Part shown: piece after piece, positions 1-18,663 of the stretch | How the letters are laid out: each line of letters starts with the position of its first letter | How positions within the stretch are numbered: position 1 is the first letter of the stretch | From: Pohlia nutans | Lineage: Eukaryota; Streptophyta; Bryopsida; Bryales; Mniaceae | NCBI GenBank assembly: GCA_022496805.1 | Contig: CM040088.1 | Location: 29,456,452-29,520,451, forward strand | Length of the DNA stretch: 64,000 bases | Direction of reading: 5' to 3' | The notes under the pieces: model-generated | What the model saw: the letters and a program-made list of their open reading frames with translations, nothing else | Told to the model about the DNA's origin: nothing | Database searches by the model: none | Made by a program: the position numbers and the translations under genes

Positions 1-1151
1 CTGGAGTTTCGGTTTGCCTGCTCATGGCGGAGCTGGGATACTACTGCCAGACTAATCGATGTTGACTTGGGCGTTGGCGGACCAGTCGGCAACTCGTTTT
101 GTCGGAGTTTACACGGAACCGTTTTGTTTTGTGCATAAGAATTTGAGGCAACTAAAATTTTGAACACAATCTGTTGTTGATAGACGGTGGCTGCTTATTA
201 ATTTGGAAGCAAGGTGGAAAAAGCATGGGTTGGTATGCCTACTCCAAGTAGGATTAGGGTTGTAGTATTGCTCTGGAAAGTGAGCAGGATTATCAATTAA
301 AAAATGGTGAAGTTGTATGGCGTTATGATACATGGAGTGGGATTATGTTGCGAATTATTTGAGCTGATCAACGACATATTGGAGCTTCGGAGTATTTAAG
401 GAAGGGTTTGAGGCGTTTCGGGGGTTTAGAGTTGCCATAGCCGCGTCAGAATGCGAGCAGTTAGTCGTGGCTCAACATTATGTGTGGATGAGAGTGATTT
501 TCCAGGTGGTTTCTTTCGGTTTTGGCGTTGCTATTCTATGACATGGGACATGGTTTTTGAGCTTTGGTAGTCTCGACAAGAGAGGATGGCGTTGCTGCCA
601 CCTCTCGCTAACGCAGTCAGGATGCCAGGTATTCTTCTGTTTACACCCATTTGGTGCCGTTCCATCCCTTTTGATGATTAAGATACTGGCCTGCTCTTGG
701 TTGTACTTTGTCCCAAGCTTTTTCGTGTAGCATAGTTTGAGTTAAGGTAAGTTCCCTTAAATAAGCATCTGACCTATGTGCACATGGTGAGAATTAATTG
801 TGAATTTTTTTGGTTGGATGGAATCCAACACAATTTGTTCTGTAATTGTATTAAATTAGTTATGTATTTTCAAAGTCCCTCTGTTGTCTTTCCCAGAACC
901 ATGCTCATTCTGACCTTAACTCGGTTGCAGTTTCCACGAATGGAATCTGCAGTTTTCATTGGTTTATGGTTGGGCATTGAGTGAAACTATAGATGTATGG
1001 TTGAGTAACCAGGTGGAATTAGGGTTAAATCGTTGAATTTGAGCTCCTCATCCTCTGTGTAATGAAAAAAGAAAAGTGATTAAGCTTACGTTGTGGCAAT
1101 TTTGTTTTTTGTTTCTCTTAAAGCTTTCGGTTTGGGGTAAGGAGAGTACTG
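1..1151 (+). promoter_or_regulatory. Upstream region and probable 5' leader of the JmjC gene
   Basis: No convincing protein-coding exon is visible here. A good donor (AAG|GTAAGT) at 747 and an acceptor after a pyrimidine-rich tract at 1122-1123 (TTAAAG) suggest a leader intron at about 747-1123, shortly before the ATG at 1152. This is inferred from splice signals only. No TATA box stands out. Confidence 0.35.
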
Positions 1152-8003
<6,852 letters not shown>

Positions 8004-8816
8004 TGAAAGAATATACAGACAAGAGACACACCATTGAATTTCCAACCCTGCTGAAAAGGCGACACCCCAGGTAGTTGGTTCTACTGTAGTTGGATCAAAT
8101 GATTTTTTTTAAATTGGTAAATAATTGTTTAAGTACAGCCTTGCAAAGGTGCAATATGGCCACCATCTGGCTAATTGAAGACACTTTTCTTCATATTTAA
8201 GACTAACCGACTTAGCTTCTTGTTTACTCGAAGAGTATCTTGTAATTACTAGTTTTTGGTATTCTTGTTGTTCTGGTTTGGTTTCCAATGAACAGGTAGT
8301 GTAATCTGGAATGCTTAATTTGAAATGTTTAACTTTGAAATTAAGGTGTGTCTTGTTCTCGGGGCTACGTCAGGTGGTTGAGTGCCTCCCCTTGCAAATT
8401 GGGTGCTATTGAACTTTGCTATCAGAAACTGGCTTTTTAGCAGAGCTATCACACCCTATTGATCTTGGTCACCTACTTGTTTCCTTTGATATGGACTTGT
8501 GGCCACATGAAACTTTCAAACGGGGCAAAGTTGTCGTACAGGAGTGGAAGGGTATGGAAGTGGCAGTGTTTTAGATACCACATGCTGCTCATTGAAAATG
8601 ATCCTCCCAACTTTCATGAGCTTGAAGAGTCAAACTGGTACACTTCTCACATTTTATTGTCTGTACACCTTGACCTCTTTAATAGAACTGCTGGGGTTCA
8701 CCAAAAAAAATCACTATGACATAGTTTGAACGGGTGACAAATGTAAAGGATAATCCAAAATGTCGTTTTAGAGGTCATACTCACATTTTTTTTTTTGTTT
8801 GTCCACCTTGACCTCT
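8004..8816 (+). other. 3' flank of the JmjC gene, no gene seen
   Basis: This AT-rich stretch follows the stop codon and probably begins with the 3' untranslated region. A CACCTTGACCTCTTTAA string occurs at about 8668 and again just before the first TTAA element at 8817, so part may be repeat-derived. Nothing else is recognised. Confidence 0.4.
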
Positions 8817-9394
8817 TTAACCCCTAAACGTTCTCACCCTTTTCAGATTTGGCACTTTTTCAAAGATGCATTATAAAATGCAACTAAGAGGGATATTTTC
8901 AACTTGATGAATGAATAAAAGTTGTACATTATGAATTTTGGATTCTATCCATACGGTTAGATTTGCGATTGCTATCACCAATATTTGTGTATAAATTTTC
9001 AAACTCAAAATTTAACACTCTTTTGTAATATGATTACGAATAAGAATATTGACAATTTAATAATGAAATATTTTGGAATGAGTTGAAATGTAATACTCTA
9101 AGTGTAGTGATTTTTGGAGATTTTTTTGGTTGTTTAATTTTAGTAGTTGACTTTTTCAAGAGCACTTTTAGACTAAAATCTTCGAAATTTTGGGTGGAAC
9201 ACTACAACATGAAATGAGGCATAAAAATTTCACAAATCATCCTCTTCCTAATCGGATCACACATGCACGAAGCTAACTTCCCATAAAAGTTTCAGTAAAA
9301 AGTACACACTGCAAAAAGTGCATGATGAATGAGAAATCGGAGTTCAAATCCGTACATCATGCAAAATATGCATGGTTGGGCGGTTAGGGGTTAA
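8817..9394 (+). mobile_element. piggyBac-like MITE, family A copy 1
   Basis: This non-coding element is about 578 bp. It starts TTAACCCCTAAACG and ends GGTTAGGGGTTAA, with TTAA at both edges. The same interior (GATGCATTATAAAATGCA near the left end, a CACACATGCA motif near the right) recurs at 10225, 12844, 28715 (inverted) and 41881. The right TTAA is shared with the next element. Confidence 0.8.
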
Positions 9395-9547
9395 CCCCTA
9401 AACGCTCAAACGACCATTTTCTGGTCGCTGTGTGAATCTACGGGCTGTCCCAAACAAAAAAAAATATGTTTTTGAAAAAACAAAAAATATTTTAAAATAC
9501 CACATCAAGTCAATTCTCCAACGCAATTTGAATTATGTCAATCCGAG

Positions 9548-10929
9548 TTAATCCTTTGGTGCCTAGGTAACCAGTAAGTGGTCACTAGATCACCAAAAAA
9601 TGAAATGTTGTAAAATGTGTGAACTATCTTAGTTCGGTGTCTGAAGTTCAGAAGTGTAACTTTTGATTATGCAGATGATGTAAAAAGAAATTTTGAAATC
9701 TGACTTTCTTAGATATCCAAATACCTATGTTCAAAACACCAAAATACTATAAATACCTCAAAATACAGCAAATACTTACAAATACAACACATGTACTATG
9801 CGGTATTTATTGTATTTGAAAGTTTGTTATCTTGTATTTATTTTTGGATATGTGTTCTCTTGTTCATGTTCCATCAATGTATGTATTCCGATCTTGATCA
9901 ATGTACCAAATCCTTTCTTATTTTAACGTATAAATTTTGTCTTAAACCGTATATAGATAAGTTACTCTCACTTATAAAATTCACAATAATTATGTGTGAG
10001 TCAGTTCTTGGCATGAAAGATTGCAATGGAGAGGTGTTGACATAGGTCATTGCTGAACTGCTTCACTTTCATTTTTGAAAATTTAACCAAAATTCGATTT
10101 AACTTTGAAGTCACACACCCCTCAAAATCTCATTTTGGAGTGTGCATTATATGGTTCAAAGACATACTATAATCTTCCAATCCAGTGGTCTGATCTAACC
10201 AAGATTTAACCAAAACTTGTTTCATTAACCCCTAAACGTCCTCACCTATGTCCAGTTTAGGCAGTTTTGCAAAGATGCATTATAAAATGCAATTAATATG
10301 AATATTTAGAACTTGATGTATGAATAAAAGTTATACATTTTTAATTTTAGATTCTATCTATACAGTTAGATCTATGACTACTGTCACTAATTTTTTTTTA
10401 TAAATTTTGAAACATAAAATAAAAAATTACTTTGTAATTCAATTACGAATAAGATATTGACAATATGTGGATGAAATTTGTTGTGATGGGTTATAATGTA
10501 GTACTTTAGGTGTAGTGATTTTTGGAGATTTTTTGGATGCTTGATTTTAATAGTTTTTTTTTTCATGAAAACTTTTAGACCAAAATCTTCAAGATTTTTG
10601 GTGAAACACTACAACACAAAATGAGACATAATTTTTTCAAAAATTATTTCCTTCTCGATCGGATCACACATACATGAAGTTAACTTCCCATAAAAAATTC
10701 AGTAAAAAAATCACACCAGAAAAAGTACATGACGGATGAGAAAATACGGATGAAATCTGTACATCAGGCCAAAAACGCCTGCTTGGGCAGTTAGGGGTTA
10801 AGCTATGCTTATATTGATACGGTCGAATACTATTGATAGCATTTCTAATTTCAAGAGAGAAAGTTTTAAAAAAACATCACCCAAAAAACTGTGGTTTCTC
10901 CAGAACCACCCTAGGCACTAAAGGGTTAA
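9548..10929 (+). mobile_element. piggyBac-like MITE, family C, containing family A copy 2
   Basis: The ends are TTAATCCTTTGGTGCCTAGG and its imperfect inverse CCTAGGCACTAAAGGGTTAA, flanked by TTAA inside the family B element. Without the nested family A copy it is about 0.8 kb. The open frame at 9791-10045 inside it has no recognisable domain and is probably chance. Confidence 0.7.
10225..10801 (+). mobile_element. piggyBac-like MITE, family A copy 2
   Basis: Its 577 bp run from TTAACCCCTAAACGTCC to AGTTAGGGGTTAA. The interior is clearly homologous to copy 1. It is inserted within family C, which is itself within family B, so it is the youngest layer of a three-deep nest. Confidence 0.8.
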
Positions 10930-11340
10930 ATTCCACCCGGGATAATTCAAAGTGGATCACCTCAACATTGTCTTAGTGTTATAGAATTTGCTCTTTGAGG
11001 AAAGTAATGATGTTCCCTCCATTTCCTTTGTTTTTTTGAAGTTTACATTGATCAAGATCCGCATACATACACTAATGGAACATGAACAAGTGAACAAAAT
11101 TTAAAAAAATTTAAAAAAAATAGTACATGCACGTTGTATTTGTAAGTATTTATTGTATTTTCATAGGTATTTTGATAGTTGCATAGCTCCAAATTGAAAT
11201 TTTCCTTTTTCTAGAAGATGTGTATTATAAATTTCTAAACTTGAACCTCACAATTCAAAATTCAATTCTTTATGAATTTTTTGTTGTTCGCGTTTTTGAC
11301 ACATCAAAAACCACAAAGTGGTCACTTGAGCACTAAATGG

Positions 11341-11498
11341 TTAAGCTTCCTAATTGCTCAAATTATTTGTCCTATATTTAGTTTCATGTTTGCTCGAACT
11401 ACTTTTTCTATTGGCTCAGGGTCTACACCCATTGTGCTTAGGGTCCACACCATTGGACTACATAAAATTATTCTATTTTGAGGGTTGAGGAAGCTTAA
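11341..11498. repeat. Short TTAA-flanked segment with 11-bp inverted ends
   Basis: The edges are TTAAGCTTCCT and AGGAAGCTTAA, a perfect 11-bp inverted repeat enclosing about 136 bp. It lies between a family C end and family B copy 2. The tips lack the CCC of the other families, so this may be a diverged element or chance. Confidence 0.35.
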
Positions 11499-12039
11499 CC
11501 CCTAAACGCCCATACGACCATTTTCTGGTCGCTGCCCGAATCTAATAGGCTGCTTGGAAAAAAAAAAAAATTGAAAAAAAATAATAATAAAAATTCAAGA
11601 TACTACATCAAGTCTACTTTTCAACGCAATTTGAATTTTGTCAGTCCGAGTTAAACTCCATCTGGGAGAAATTTTCAAAGTGGATCATCTCAACATTATC
11701 TTAGTGTTATAAAATTTGCTATTTGGGGAAAGTAATGATGTTCTTTCAATCATTTTTTTTTTTGAAGTTTACAATAGGTAAACCAACTTTAACCAATCAT
11801 GCTAAATTCTAAACTCTAAAAGTGAAAATTATAATTCATACAAATTTTCAAAAGTTAATGCTTTTAAATTCATTAAAAAAAGATCTAAAGTTATTTTTGG
11901 AAGTTTGACTGTACGGATAATTTGTGGAGATGATGCCCTACATTTTGTCTATTGAACCAAGCTTCATCAAACATATGGAACGCACGTATCATAATACATT
12001 TGTGTTTTGTCCAATACCCCTCAGGCTTTTAGGGGTTAA
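11495..12039 (+). mobile_element. piggyBac-like MITE, family B copy 2
   Basis: This is a complete family B element of 545 bp. The left tip is TTAACCCCTAAACGCCC with the hairpin CGACCATTTTCTGGTCG; the right tip is CAGGCTTTTAGGGGTTAA. The interior matches copies at 17380, 18118, 20635, 27646 and 36697. There is no coding capacity. Confidence 0.82.
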
Positions 12040-12843
12040 TATAACTGCACCTATGTGATGAACCACTTCTTAATTTGCTTACATAAGTGATGCACAAACA
12101 AATAGTGTAGATTGTCAATTACATGCGTGTCAATTTTTAGTCGATTACAATTTGTTTATTAAGGTAAGTCACCCTATTTGTACTTAATATAGTGTGCATA
12201 TCGGAATTTTAAATGTAACACTAATACATAGTGATCACAAAGTGGCACAAATAGTCCTATGGCACAAATAGGATGGTTTATATAATATAGAAATTGCATG
12301 TTCCTATAGGGTTTATGAACTACTCTCATTAAGGTGAAAGTACCTATTACCATTCATTTCAGCAATTTGAACATCTTGGAGGACATACCGGCAAGTTTGT
12401 CACAAATTTTTGAGGGAAAGATAAATCTTGGTGGATTTGCATCAAGCGAAGGCCATGTTACATTAGGGTCTAGGTCCAATTCTCATGGGGTACAATAACT
12501 CATTTATTGGACTCGAGAAACCTCATCTTTGGATTTGAGAAGTTGAATTAAATAATGATATGTGATACAAAACCGCCCCCAGATGTGGGAAATGAGCCTA
12601 TAGTTGATAGAGAAGTTACTTTAAACCACCCCATTGACACCCAAAGAATCTACTTGATTGTTGTCCTAAATTGTTTCCTTCATCGTCTTAATTGCTTAAC
12701 CATCACTTATGATCTCGTTGTCATTCATTGAAGTATCAGTAAACAACTCTATCTACACCCAATTCCACCTATTACTTAATGCATTTAGTGTTCACTTGAA
12801 GGGAGGGGGAATTGGATCAATCCCAAGGTGGAATTGGGGATCA
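12040..12843. other. Unassigned AT-rich intergenic sequence
   Basis: No gene, RNA or recognised repeat was found here. It separates a family B and a family A element. Confidence 0.3.
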
Positions 12844-13427
12844 TTAACCCCTAAATGCCCATAGCCCTCTCCAAATTGGGCAATTTGCAAAGATGCATTA
12901 TAAAATGCAGTCCAGAGGGATATTTTGAACTTGATGTATAAATAAAAGCTGTACATTATAAATTTTAGATTTTGTCCATGCGGTTAGGTCTACAATTGCT
13001 ATCACCAATATTTTTGTATAAATTTTGAAACTTAAAATTCAAAATTATTTTGTAATTGATTACAAACAAGATATTGACAATTTGTAGATGAAATTTTTTA
13101 TGACGGGTTGAAATGTAATACTCTAAGTGTTGTGATTTTTGAAGTTTTTTTGATTGCTTAATTCAATGAATTGACTTTTTCAAGAGCACTTTTGAACTAT
13201 TTTGAACTAAGATTTTAGAAATTTTTGGTGAATCAATGCAACAAGAAATGAGGCATAAAAATTTCACAAACCATCCCCTTTCTAATCGGATCACACATGC
13301 ATGAAGCGAACTTCCTATTAAATCTATAGTAAAAAACCCACACTACAAAAAGTGCATGATGGATGAAAAAAATTGGATGAAATTTGTACATCGTCAAAAA
13401 ATGGAAGCCTGGGCAGTTAGGAGTTAA
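12844..13427 (+). mobile_element. piggyBac-like MITE, family A copy 3
   Basis: This 584-bp element runs from TTAACCCCTAAATGCCC to CAGTTAGGAGTTAA (one mismatch in the right tip). The interior matches copies 1 and 2. The open frame at 13233-13490 on the minus strand crosses the element edge and is spurious. Confidence 0.8.
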
Positions 13428-13848
13428 TGATATACTGTGGAATTGGGTCTTACCGGTGGTTTTTGGTATTTCCACCTTAAAACCACTCATTAATTATTTA
13501 AAACCAGAGCATGTTTCTGGAAGAAAGTTAGTTTTTATTGAATTTTTCAATCTGATGTGTATTGATGGGAATTAGAGGCTTAGAGGAGGTATTTATTCGT
13601 ACTATGTTGTAGTCAAGGTGTGTACTGAGGTTTTCCAAAAAGATGGACTTCATCCAATTGTGCAAGTGTGAGATTATAAGTAGTATTTCTAGTGTATATT
13701 GCTATCTAAAAATGCTATATTTTAGGGGGTTGTTGATCATTTGAAGTTAAATAGAATCTATCATATTTTTTTTCTAAAACTTAGAAAATGGAGTTCACCT
13801 ATAGGATATGTTGTGAGCTTTTCAAAAACATATAGTATGTGTCAAGAT
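13428..13848. other. Unassigned AT-rich intergenic sequence
   Basis: No supported feature. It ends at the target duplication of the hAT-like element that starts at 13849. Confidence 0.3.
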
Positions 13849-14237
13849 CAGGGTTTTTTCTCGCTTTTTATATTGAGTTTGCTACAAAAATCTACTGGGA
13901 GAATCACCATGTGGAAACATGATGAGAAAAATGACACCTCATGTAGCCACCAAGACAATGGATTGCACCGGTTGCAAGCCAAGCTGGAATTTTGTATGCC
14001 ACACGTAGTGGATGAAAGGGCCAAGATGTTGGATGAAAAAGACAAGATGTATGAAGAGCTTTGCGAAAGGCTAACATATTAGATGAAAAAAGATAGGATG
14101 TATGAAAAACAGAGATCCGTCTTTAGGTTTTTCAAATAAAAATATATAAAATAAGGGATAAGAAAGCCACCTCATTCACTTGCATGTGAGCTTTGCAGCT
14201 TAAAGTTAAATGACCTAAAAACCAAAATAAAACCCTG
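13849..14237 (+). mobile_element. hAT-like MITE, family D copy 1
   Basis: The 389-bp element starts CAGGGTTTT and ends AAAACCCTG. It is flanked by a perfect 8-bp direct repeat GTCAAGAT (13841-13848 and 14238-14245), as expected of the hAT superfamily. Related copies lie at 29842 and 59212. The ORFs inside are repeat-derived and have no transposase motifs. Confidence 0.82.
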
Positions 14238-14245
14238 GTCAAGAT

Positions 14246-14994
14246 CATTTATATAGAATTTATTATGGTTTTTCAACCACCATCTACGCTTCACTTCTAC
14301 GGAAGGTACATAAACTTACATACAATGTTTTAGAAGAATTGCATGCTGAAAAGCAATTGGTGTTTATATCAAAGTAGGGAGAACAAAGAAGAAGATAGTA
14401 AAAAGCTGTTTTTTTGAAAAAAAATCATTTCTATCAGCAAAAATTACCACAACAATGTATAATTTGTGTAATTTGAGATATTTTATGTATAATCAAGAAT
14501 TTTGTGCAAAACAACTCTGTATATGCAAGTATTCTAGAAGCTAGGATGCTTAAAATGAAACGTTTTGTTTTTGGTGGGCATTGGAAATTGCCACATTTAA
14601 ACCAATAAGACTGAAGTCAAATTCCTCATAGATCTTACGTTATATGAATTTCCATCACAACACCAAGCACTTTGTGACCTGATGGGCACTAAAGAGTTAA
14701 AACCACACTCATTAAGACCATCAAACCTAAACAGTGCACTTCTCAATGCCATCATCTCTTTTGGCCTGATGGAAGATATGTGACGTAGAGAATTAACGGC
14801 CAAAGTACAATTTTAGCGGCTGAGAAAGCTTGCCAAAATGTGGATGGGACATCAAGTGGTCCCGAGCCCTCAAAACGTAAATGTTCTAAATCTGGAAACG
14901 ATCTCTTGAGTCACAACAACAGTGCTCTGAAATAATGAACAGCCTGTGATTGTCATGCTTATTGTAACTTACATAAGGATAAAAAATTGCAGCA
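14246..14994. other. Unassigned sequence with a possible family C end
   Basis: GGGCACTAAAGAGTTAA at about 14684-14700 resembles the family C tip, suggesting a decayed fragment. Nothing else is recognised. Confidence 0.25.
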
Positions 14995-15275
14995 CGTAAA
15001 ACTTTGGGTTTAATAACCAAGCCCAATTTTTAATTAATTTTGTTACAATGTATGATTTAAAAATAAACAAAAAATCAAACTTAATCTTCATAGACCACTA
15101 TTGACGTTAGTAGGGGAACCAATATTCGTCTTTCATTTCTAATCCAATCAGTTTGCTAACTTGGCATTCATAATTGATCACCAAACTACTACAACTAATG
15201 ATTGTGATAATTTTGATTGGGAGCTCACAAAGTTGAAACAGGTGCTTGCATAGGTGACTAGAATTGGTTCCTAAC
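14995..15275 (+). repeat. Dispersed repeat M, copy 1
   Basis: About 280 bp, containing AGTAGGGGAACCAATA and CATAGGTGACT, recurs in the same orientation at 31665-31945. No terminal inverted repeats or target duplication were found, so the class is unknown. Confidence 0.65.
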
Positions 15276-16048
15276 ATGTTTTGGTGCTCTTACTATACAC
15301 AAAAACCCCATGTTGACATTGAGCTGCAAATTCCAAACATTAGAATTTGGAAGTTGCTACACCCTATGGTACACTATTTTGTAGTCCTCTAAAACACTAG
15401 GAACATCACTCTTGTGTAATATATGATACCGCACTTGGCCATCTGGATCGACAAAAAACAATTATAAAAAGAGATGGCCAAATTTTCAGGCATTTAAAAA
15501 AAAGAAAAACCAATTTTCTATGGTGAAAAAGAGAATCTTCAAGAATATGCACCGAATATCAGAGAATATTCACATCGTTTCGGCACTTTAATTAAATATT
15601 CGGCAGGAGTTGTTGATTGATAGCTGAATATCGTACACTGTTTTGTAGCCCTCTGAAACACTAGGAACATCAAGTATCAACTATAATTATTGATGAATAC
15701 CATTCACTAGGCTTTGGATCTCATGTTGGTTGTTTGTTGCTTGAGTGACTATTTAGTGAAAAACTTCTTGATAGTGGCGTGGATAGTGGTCCAAAAGTAC
15801 CCAAAAATCCATTTACTCTATGCCACTACACTATTTTGGTGTTATGTAAGTGATGCATTATACTAAACAAGCAGCTATGCTATGTGGAGCTCTGACCGGA
15901 ATAGAACAAATGAAGGACGAGAATGCATTTCAGTGGAATCATGGACGGAATATATTTGCTATAGTGGTATTTAGCCCAAAAATTTGAGTGTCCCTGCAAT
16001 GCCTCTTCCCTACGATCAGAGCCAATAAAACAAACAGCTAATCGTGTA
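15276..16048. other. Unassigned sequence with a weak dispersed repeat
   Basis: A stretch at about 15460-15570 (AATTATAAAAAGAGATGGCC and following) is diverged from one at about 20345-20460. No coding sequence was found. Confidence 0.3.
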
Positions 16049-16164
16049 GTCTTTGCCTTAGTATTTACCCTAGATTTACCTTTACGGCTTGTTTATACTA
16101 TTCAGCCATATAACTCTTTGAAAACAAAACATTTTCGTAGTCTATCCCCTGGTGGGGCAAAGAC
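16049..16164 (+). mobile_element. Mini-element E, copy 1
   Basis: This is a segment of about 116 bp bounded by GTCTTTGCC and GGCAAAGAC. A near-identical copy at 59527-59643 has GTCTCTGCC and GGCAGAGAC, so the terminal inverted repeat co-varies between copies. It is too small to code. The superfamily is unknown. Confidence 0.55.
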
Positions 16165-16342
16165 AATAAAAAGTGCAGCAAACTGAAAGATCACTAATGT
16201 AACGTAACTTTCAAAAGCTATAACTCTGATGAAGCTCCTTTCAGATAACATCTCTCTTGCTTGTTACATTTTTAACTTGGTTATATTTCAAAAATGATTA
16301 AAATTGTTGCCAGGAACTAACAAGTAAGGTAAGTACTGCTAA

Positions 16343-16893
16343 TTAACCCCTAAGCATGCAAGGAGGGCCGTGGGGCCATATTTGGTCGCTTTTCAGTCAA
16401 ACGTTGATTTTCACTTAGTTCTTAATTTCAAATGAAAATGGTTCCAACCAAGAAAGTATGGGAGCTATCTTCTACTATCTTCTACTTTCTAGTTCAACTT
16501 ACCATTCTTCAAAATTGTTAAAATTGTGTTTTTTACAACACTATAAAGCTCAAAGCTCTAAAATTCCAATATACACTACAGAAAAAAATTCCTCTCAAAC
16601 TTATTTTTATGTAAGCTCAAGAAGCATGCCACCTACATCTTGTTGTTCATTACTATTATTTAAAAAGTTCTTAAAATTTTCATACTATTCAAAGCATTTT
16701 TGTAATAACTAAGATGTTTACAAGATTTTTTTTGAAAAATCTTATAAATTCTATTTTTATTTATATAATTATGAAAATCAGGGTAAATCGGTTCTTATAT
16801 GAGAAAAATATCATAATAGTATAATATAGTTTTAAATGTGAGAAATTGATGAGGTATGACCGGGTAATTGTAGTATGCGCACTTAAGGGTTAA
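16343..16893 (+). mobile_element. piggyBac-like MITE, family F copy 1
   Basis: The 551-bp element has tips TTAACCCCTAAGCATGC and GCGCACTTAAGGGTTAA with TTAA flanks. It has one sister copy at 56239-56789 in inverse orientation and of identical length. The ORF at 16458-16712 is inside it and has no domain. Confidence 0.78.
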
Positions 16894-17141
16894 GACCCTC
16901 ATCAAGAGTGACATGTATAAATTCTTGCTAAATTCGAACATGAGAGTCTAAGGTCGATGTTGGATGCATCTATTATGAACACTTTAAGAATTCATCGTTT
17001 ATTCATATGATGTCCAAAATTTACATGCTAACTTTTATTGGAATCAATTTTCAATGGCCAATAAGACTGAACAAAAACTAAATCTTATATGCCTACTTAT
17101 ATCTAAACACTTTTAATTATAGATTTATAGGTGTACTTATC

Positions 17142-17383
17142 TTAACCCCTAAGTGACCAAGGGTTTATGGTTTTTAAATTGAAAAATTCAATTGATTGTA
17201 TTTTAAAATGCATAATTCAAATGTGACAAATTTTTATATCATTGGAGTCAATGAAGAACATTGCATGTGTTGGTCAAAAAACAAATAAATTTGAACAAAA
17301 AAAAGTCCTCATTGAACCTACTCAAAGCTGCTAAAAAAACACATGAGGCTCAATTTGGGCTTCTTGTTCCTTGAGAAATTTAA
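17142..17383 (+). mobile_element. piggyBac-like MITE, family G copy 1
   Basis: About 242 bp, from TTAACCCCTAAGTGACCAAGG to a mutated right end. The interior matches other G copies (GAAGAACATTGCATG). Its right TTAA is also the left TTAA of the following family B element. Confidence 0.72.
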
Positions 17384-17906
17384 CCCCTAAATGCTCAAAC
17401 GACCATTTTCTGGTCGGTGCCTAAAGCTAATAGGCTGCTAGAAACAAAAAAATACTTAAAAATACTACATTAAGTCTACTTTCCAATGTAATTTGAATTA
17501 TGTCAATATGAGTTAAACTCCACTTGAGAGAATTTTTCAAAGTGGATCACCTCAACATTGTCTTAGTGCTATAAAATTTTCTATTTGGGGAAAGTAATGA
17601 TGTTCCCTCCATCAATTCTTTTGCATTTTTGAAGTTTACAAGGAGATAAACCAACTTTAACCAATCATGCTAAATTTCAAACTCTAAAAGTGAAAATTAT
17701 AATTTATACAAAATTTCAAAGGTTAATGCTTTTAAATTCATTAGAAAAAGATCTAAAGTTATTTTTGGAAGTTTGGCCGTACGGATAATTTGTAGAGGTG
17801 ATGCCCTACATTTTGTCTAAAGAATCAAACTTGATCAAACATATAGAAGGCACATACTATAACACATCTATGTTTTGTCCAATACCCCTCGGGCTTTTAG
17901 GGTTAA
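17380..17906 (+). mobile_element. piggyBac-like MITE, family B copy 3
   Basis: A 527-bp family B element with left hairpin CGACCATTTTCTGGTCG and right tip GGGCTTTTAGGGTTAA (one G lost). It abuts family G copy 1 at a shared TTAA. Confidence 0.8.
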
Positions 17907-18117
17907 GAGATGGAATTGCTAAGATTCTAATTAAGTCCCCGCATAAATTAATAATTTTATTGATATGATGGAAAATGAGTCGTAAGAAATGTCCACACTA
18001 CCAAAATGAAGTTTTCCAAAAATAAAAGTAACTCGGGGCAAGAAAATTGTTCCAAAAATAATAATCACACAGGGCAAGAACATCGAACCATCTATCAAGC
18101 GACAATACTGATACCCT

Positions 18118-18663
18118 TTAACCCCTAAATGACACAAGGGGTAAAGGCAAAACCTAGATGTGTTATAAAATGTTACTTCTACAACTTTGATGAAGTTTGG
18201 TCCAAATGAGAAAACGAGAAGCATGACGTTTAGTAATTATCCGTATGGTCAAACTTTCAAAAAATGTTTTAGATACTCATTTAATGGATTTAGAAGCATT
18301 TACCATTTAATATTCACCAAAATTACAATTTTTTTTTTAGAATTTGAAATTTGGTATGATTGGTTAAAATTGGACATTTTTCTAAAATATTAGAAACCAA
18401 TTTTTCCAAAAGAGAGAACATCATTAGTTTCCTCAAATAGTAAATTTTATAACACTAGGACAATATTGAGGTCTTTGTCTTTGAAAAATTCTCCTCGATG
18501 AAGTTTAACTTGGATTGACATGATTCAAATTGGGTTGGAAAGTGGACTTGATTCACTATTTTGCAATATTTTTTATTTGTTATAAAAATATATTTTTCAT
18601 CCTGGGCAACCAATAAAAAAAGGCAGCGACCATAAAATGGTCGTTTGGTCACTTAGGGGTTAA
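18118..18663 (-). mobile_element. piggyBac-like MITE, family B copy 4 (inverted)
   Basis: A 546-bp inverted copy, from TTAACCCCTAAATGACAC to the diverged hairpin CGACCATAAAATGGTCG and CTTAGGGGTTAA. The ORFs at 18187-18393 and 18455-18652 fall inside it. Confidence 0.8.

Larger units (their letters stand above)
9391..11344 (+). mobile_element. Interrupted family B element hosting nested insertions
   Basis: The family B left end (TTAACCCCTAAACGCTCAAA, then the palindrome CGACCATTTTCTGGTCG) begins at 9391. Its sequence breaks at 9548, where a family C element is inserted, and resumes at about 10930 with the expected text (CAAAGTGGATCACCTCAACA). From about 11045 it changes into an inverted partial copy of family C ending GCACTAAATGGTTAA at 11344. 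The normal B right end is missing. Confidence 0.65.

Noticed and set aside
13741..14082. 113-codon plus-strand ORF containing DEKDKMYEEL
   Set aside because: It lies across a hAT-like MITE copy; similar text recurs in the other two copies with frame breaks.
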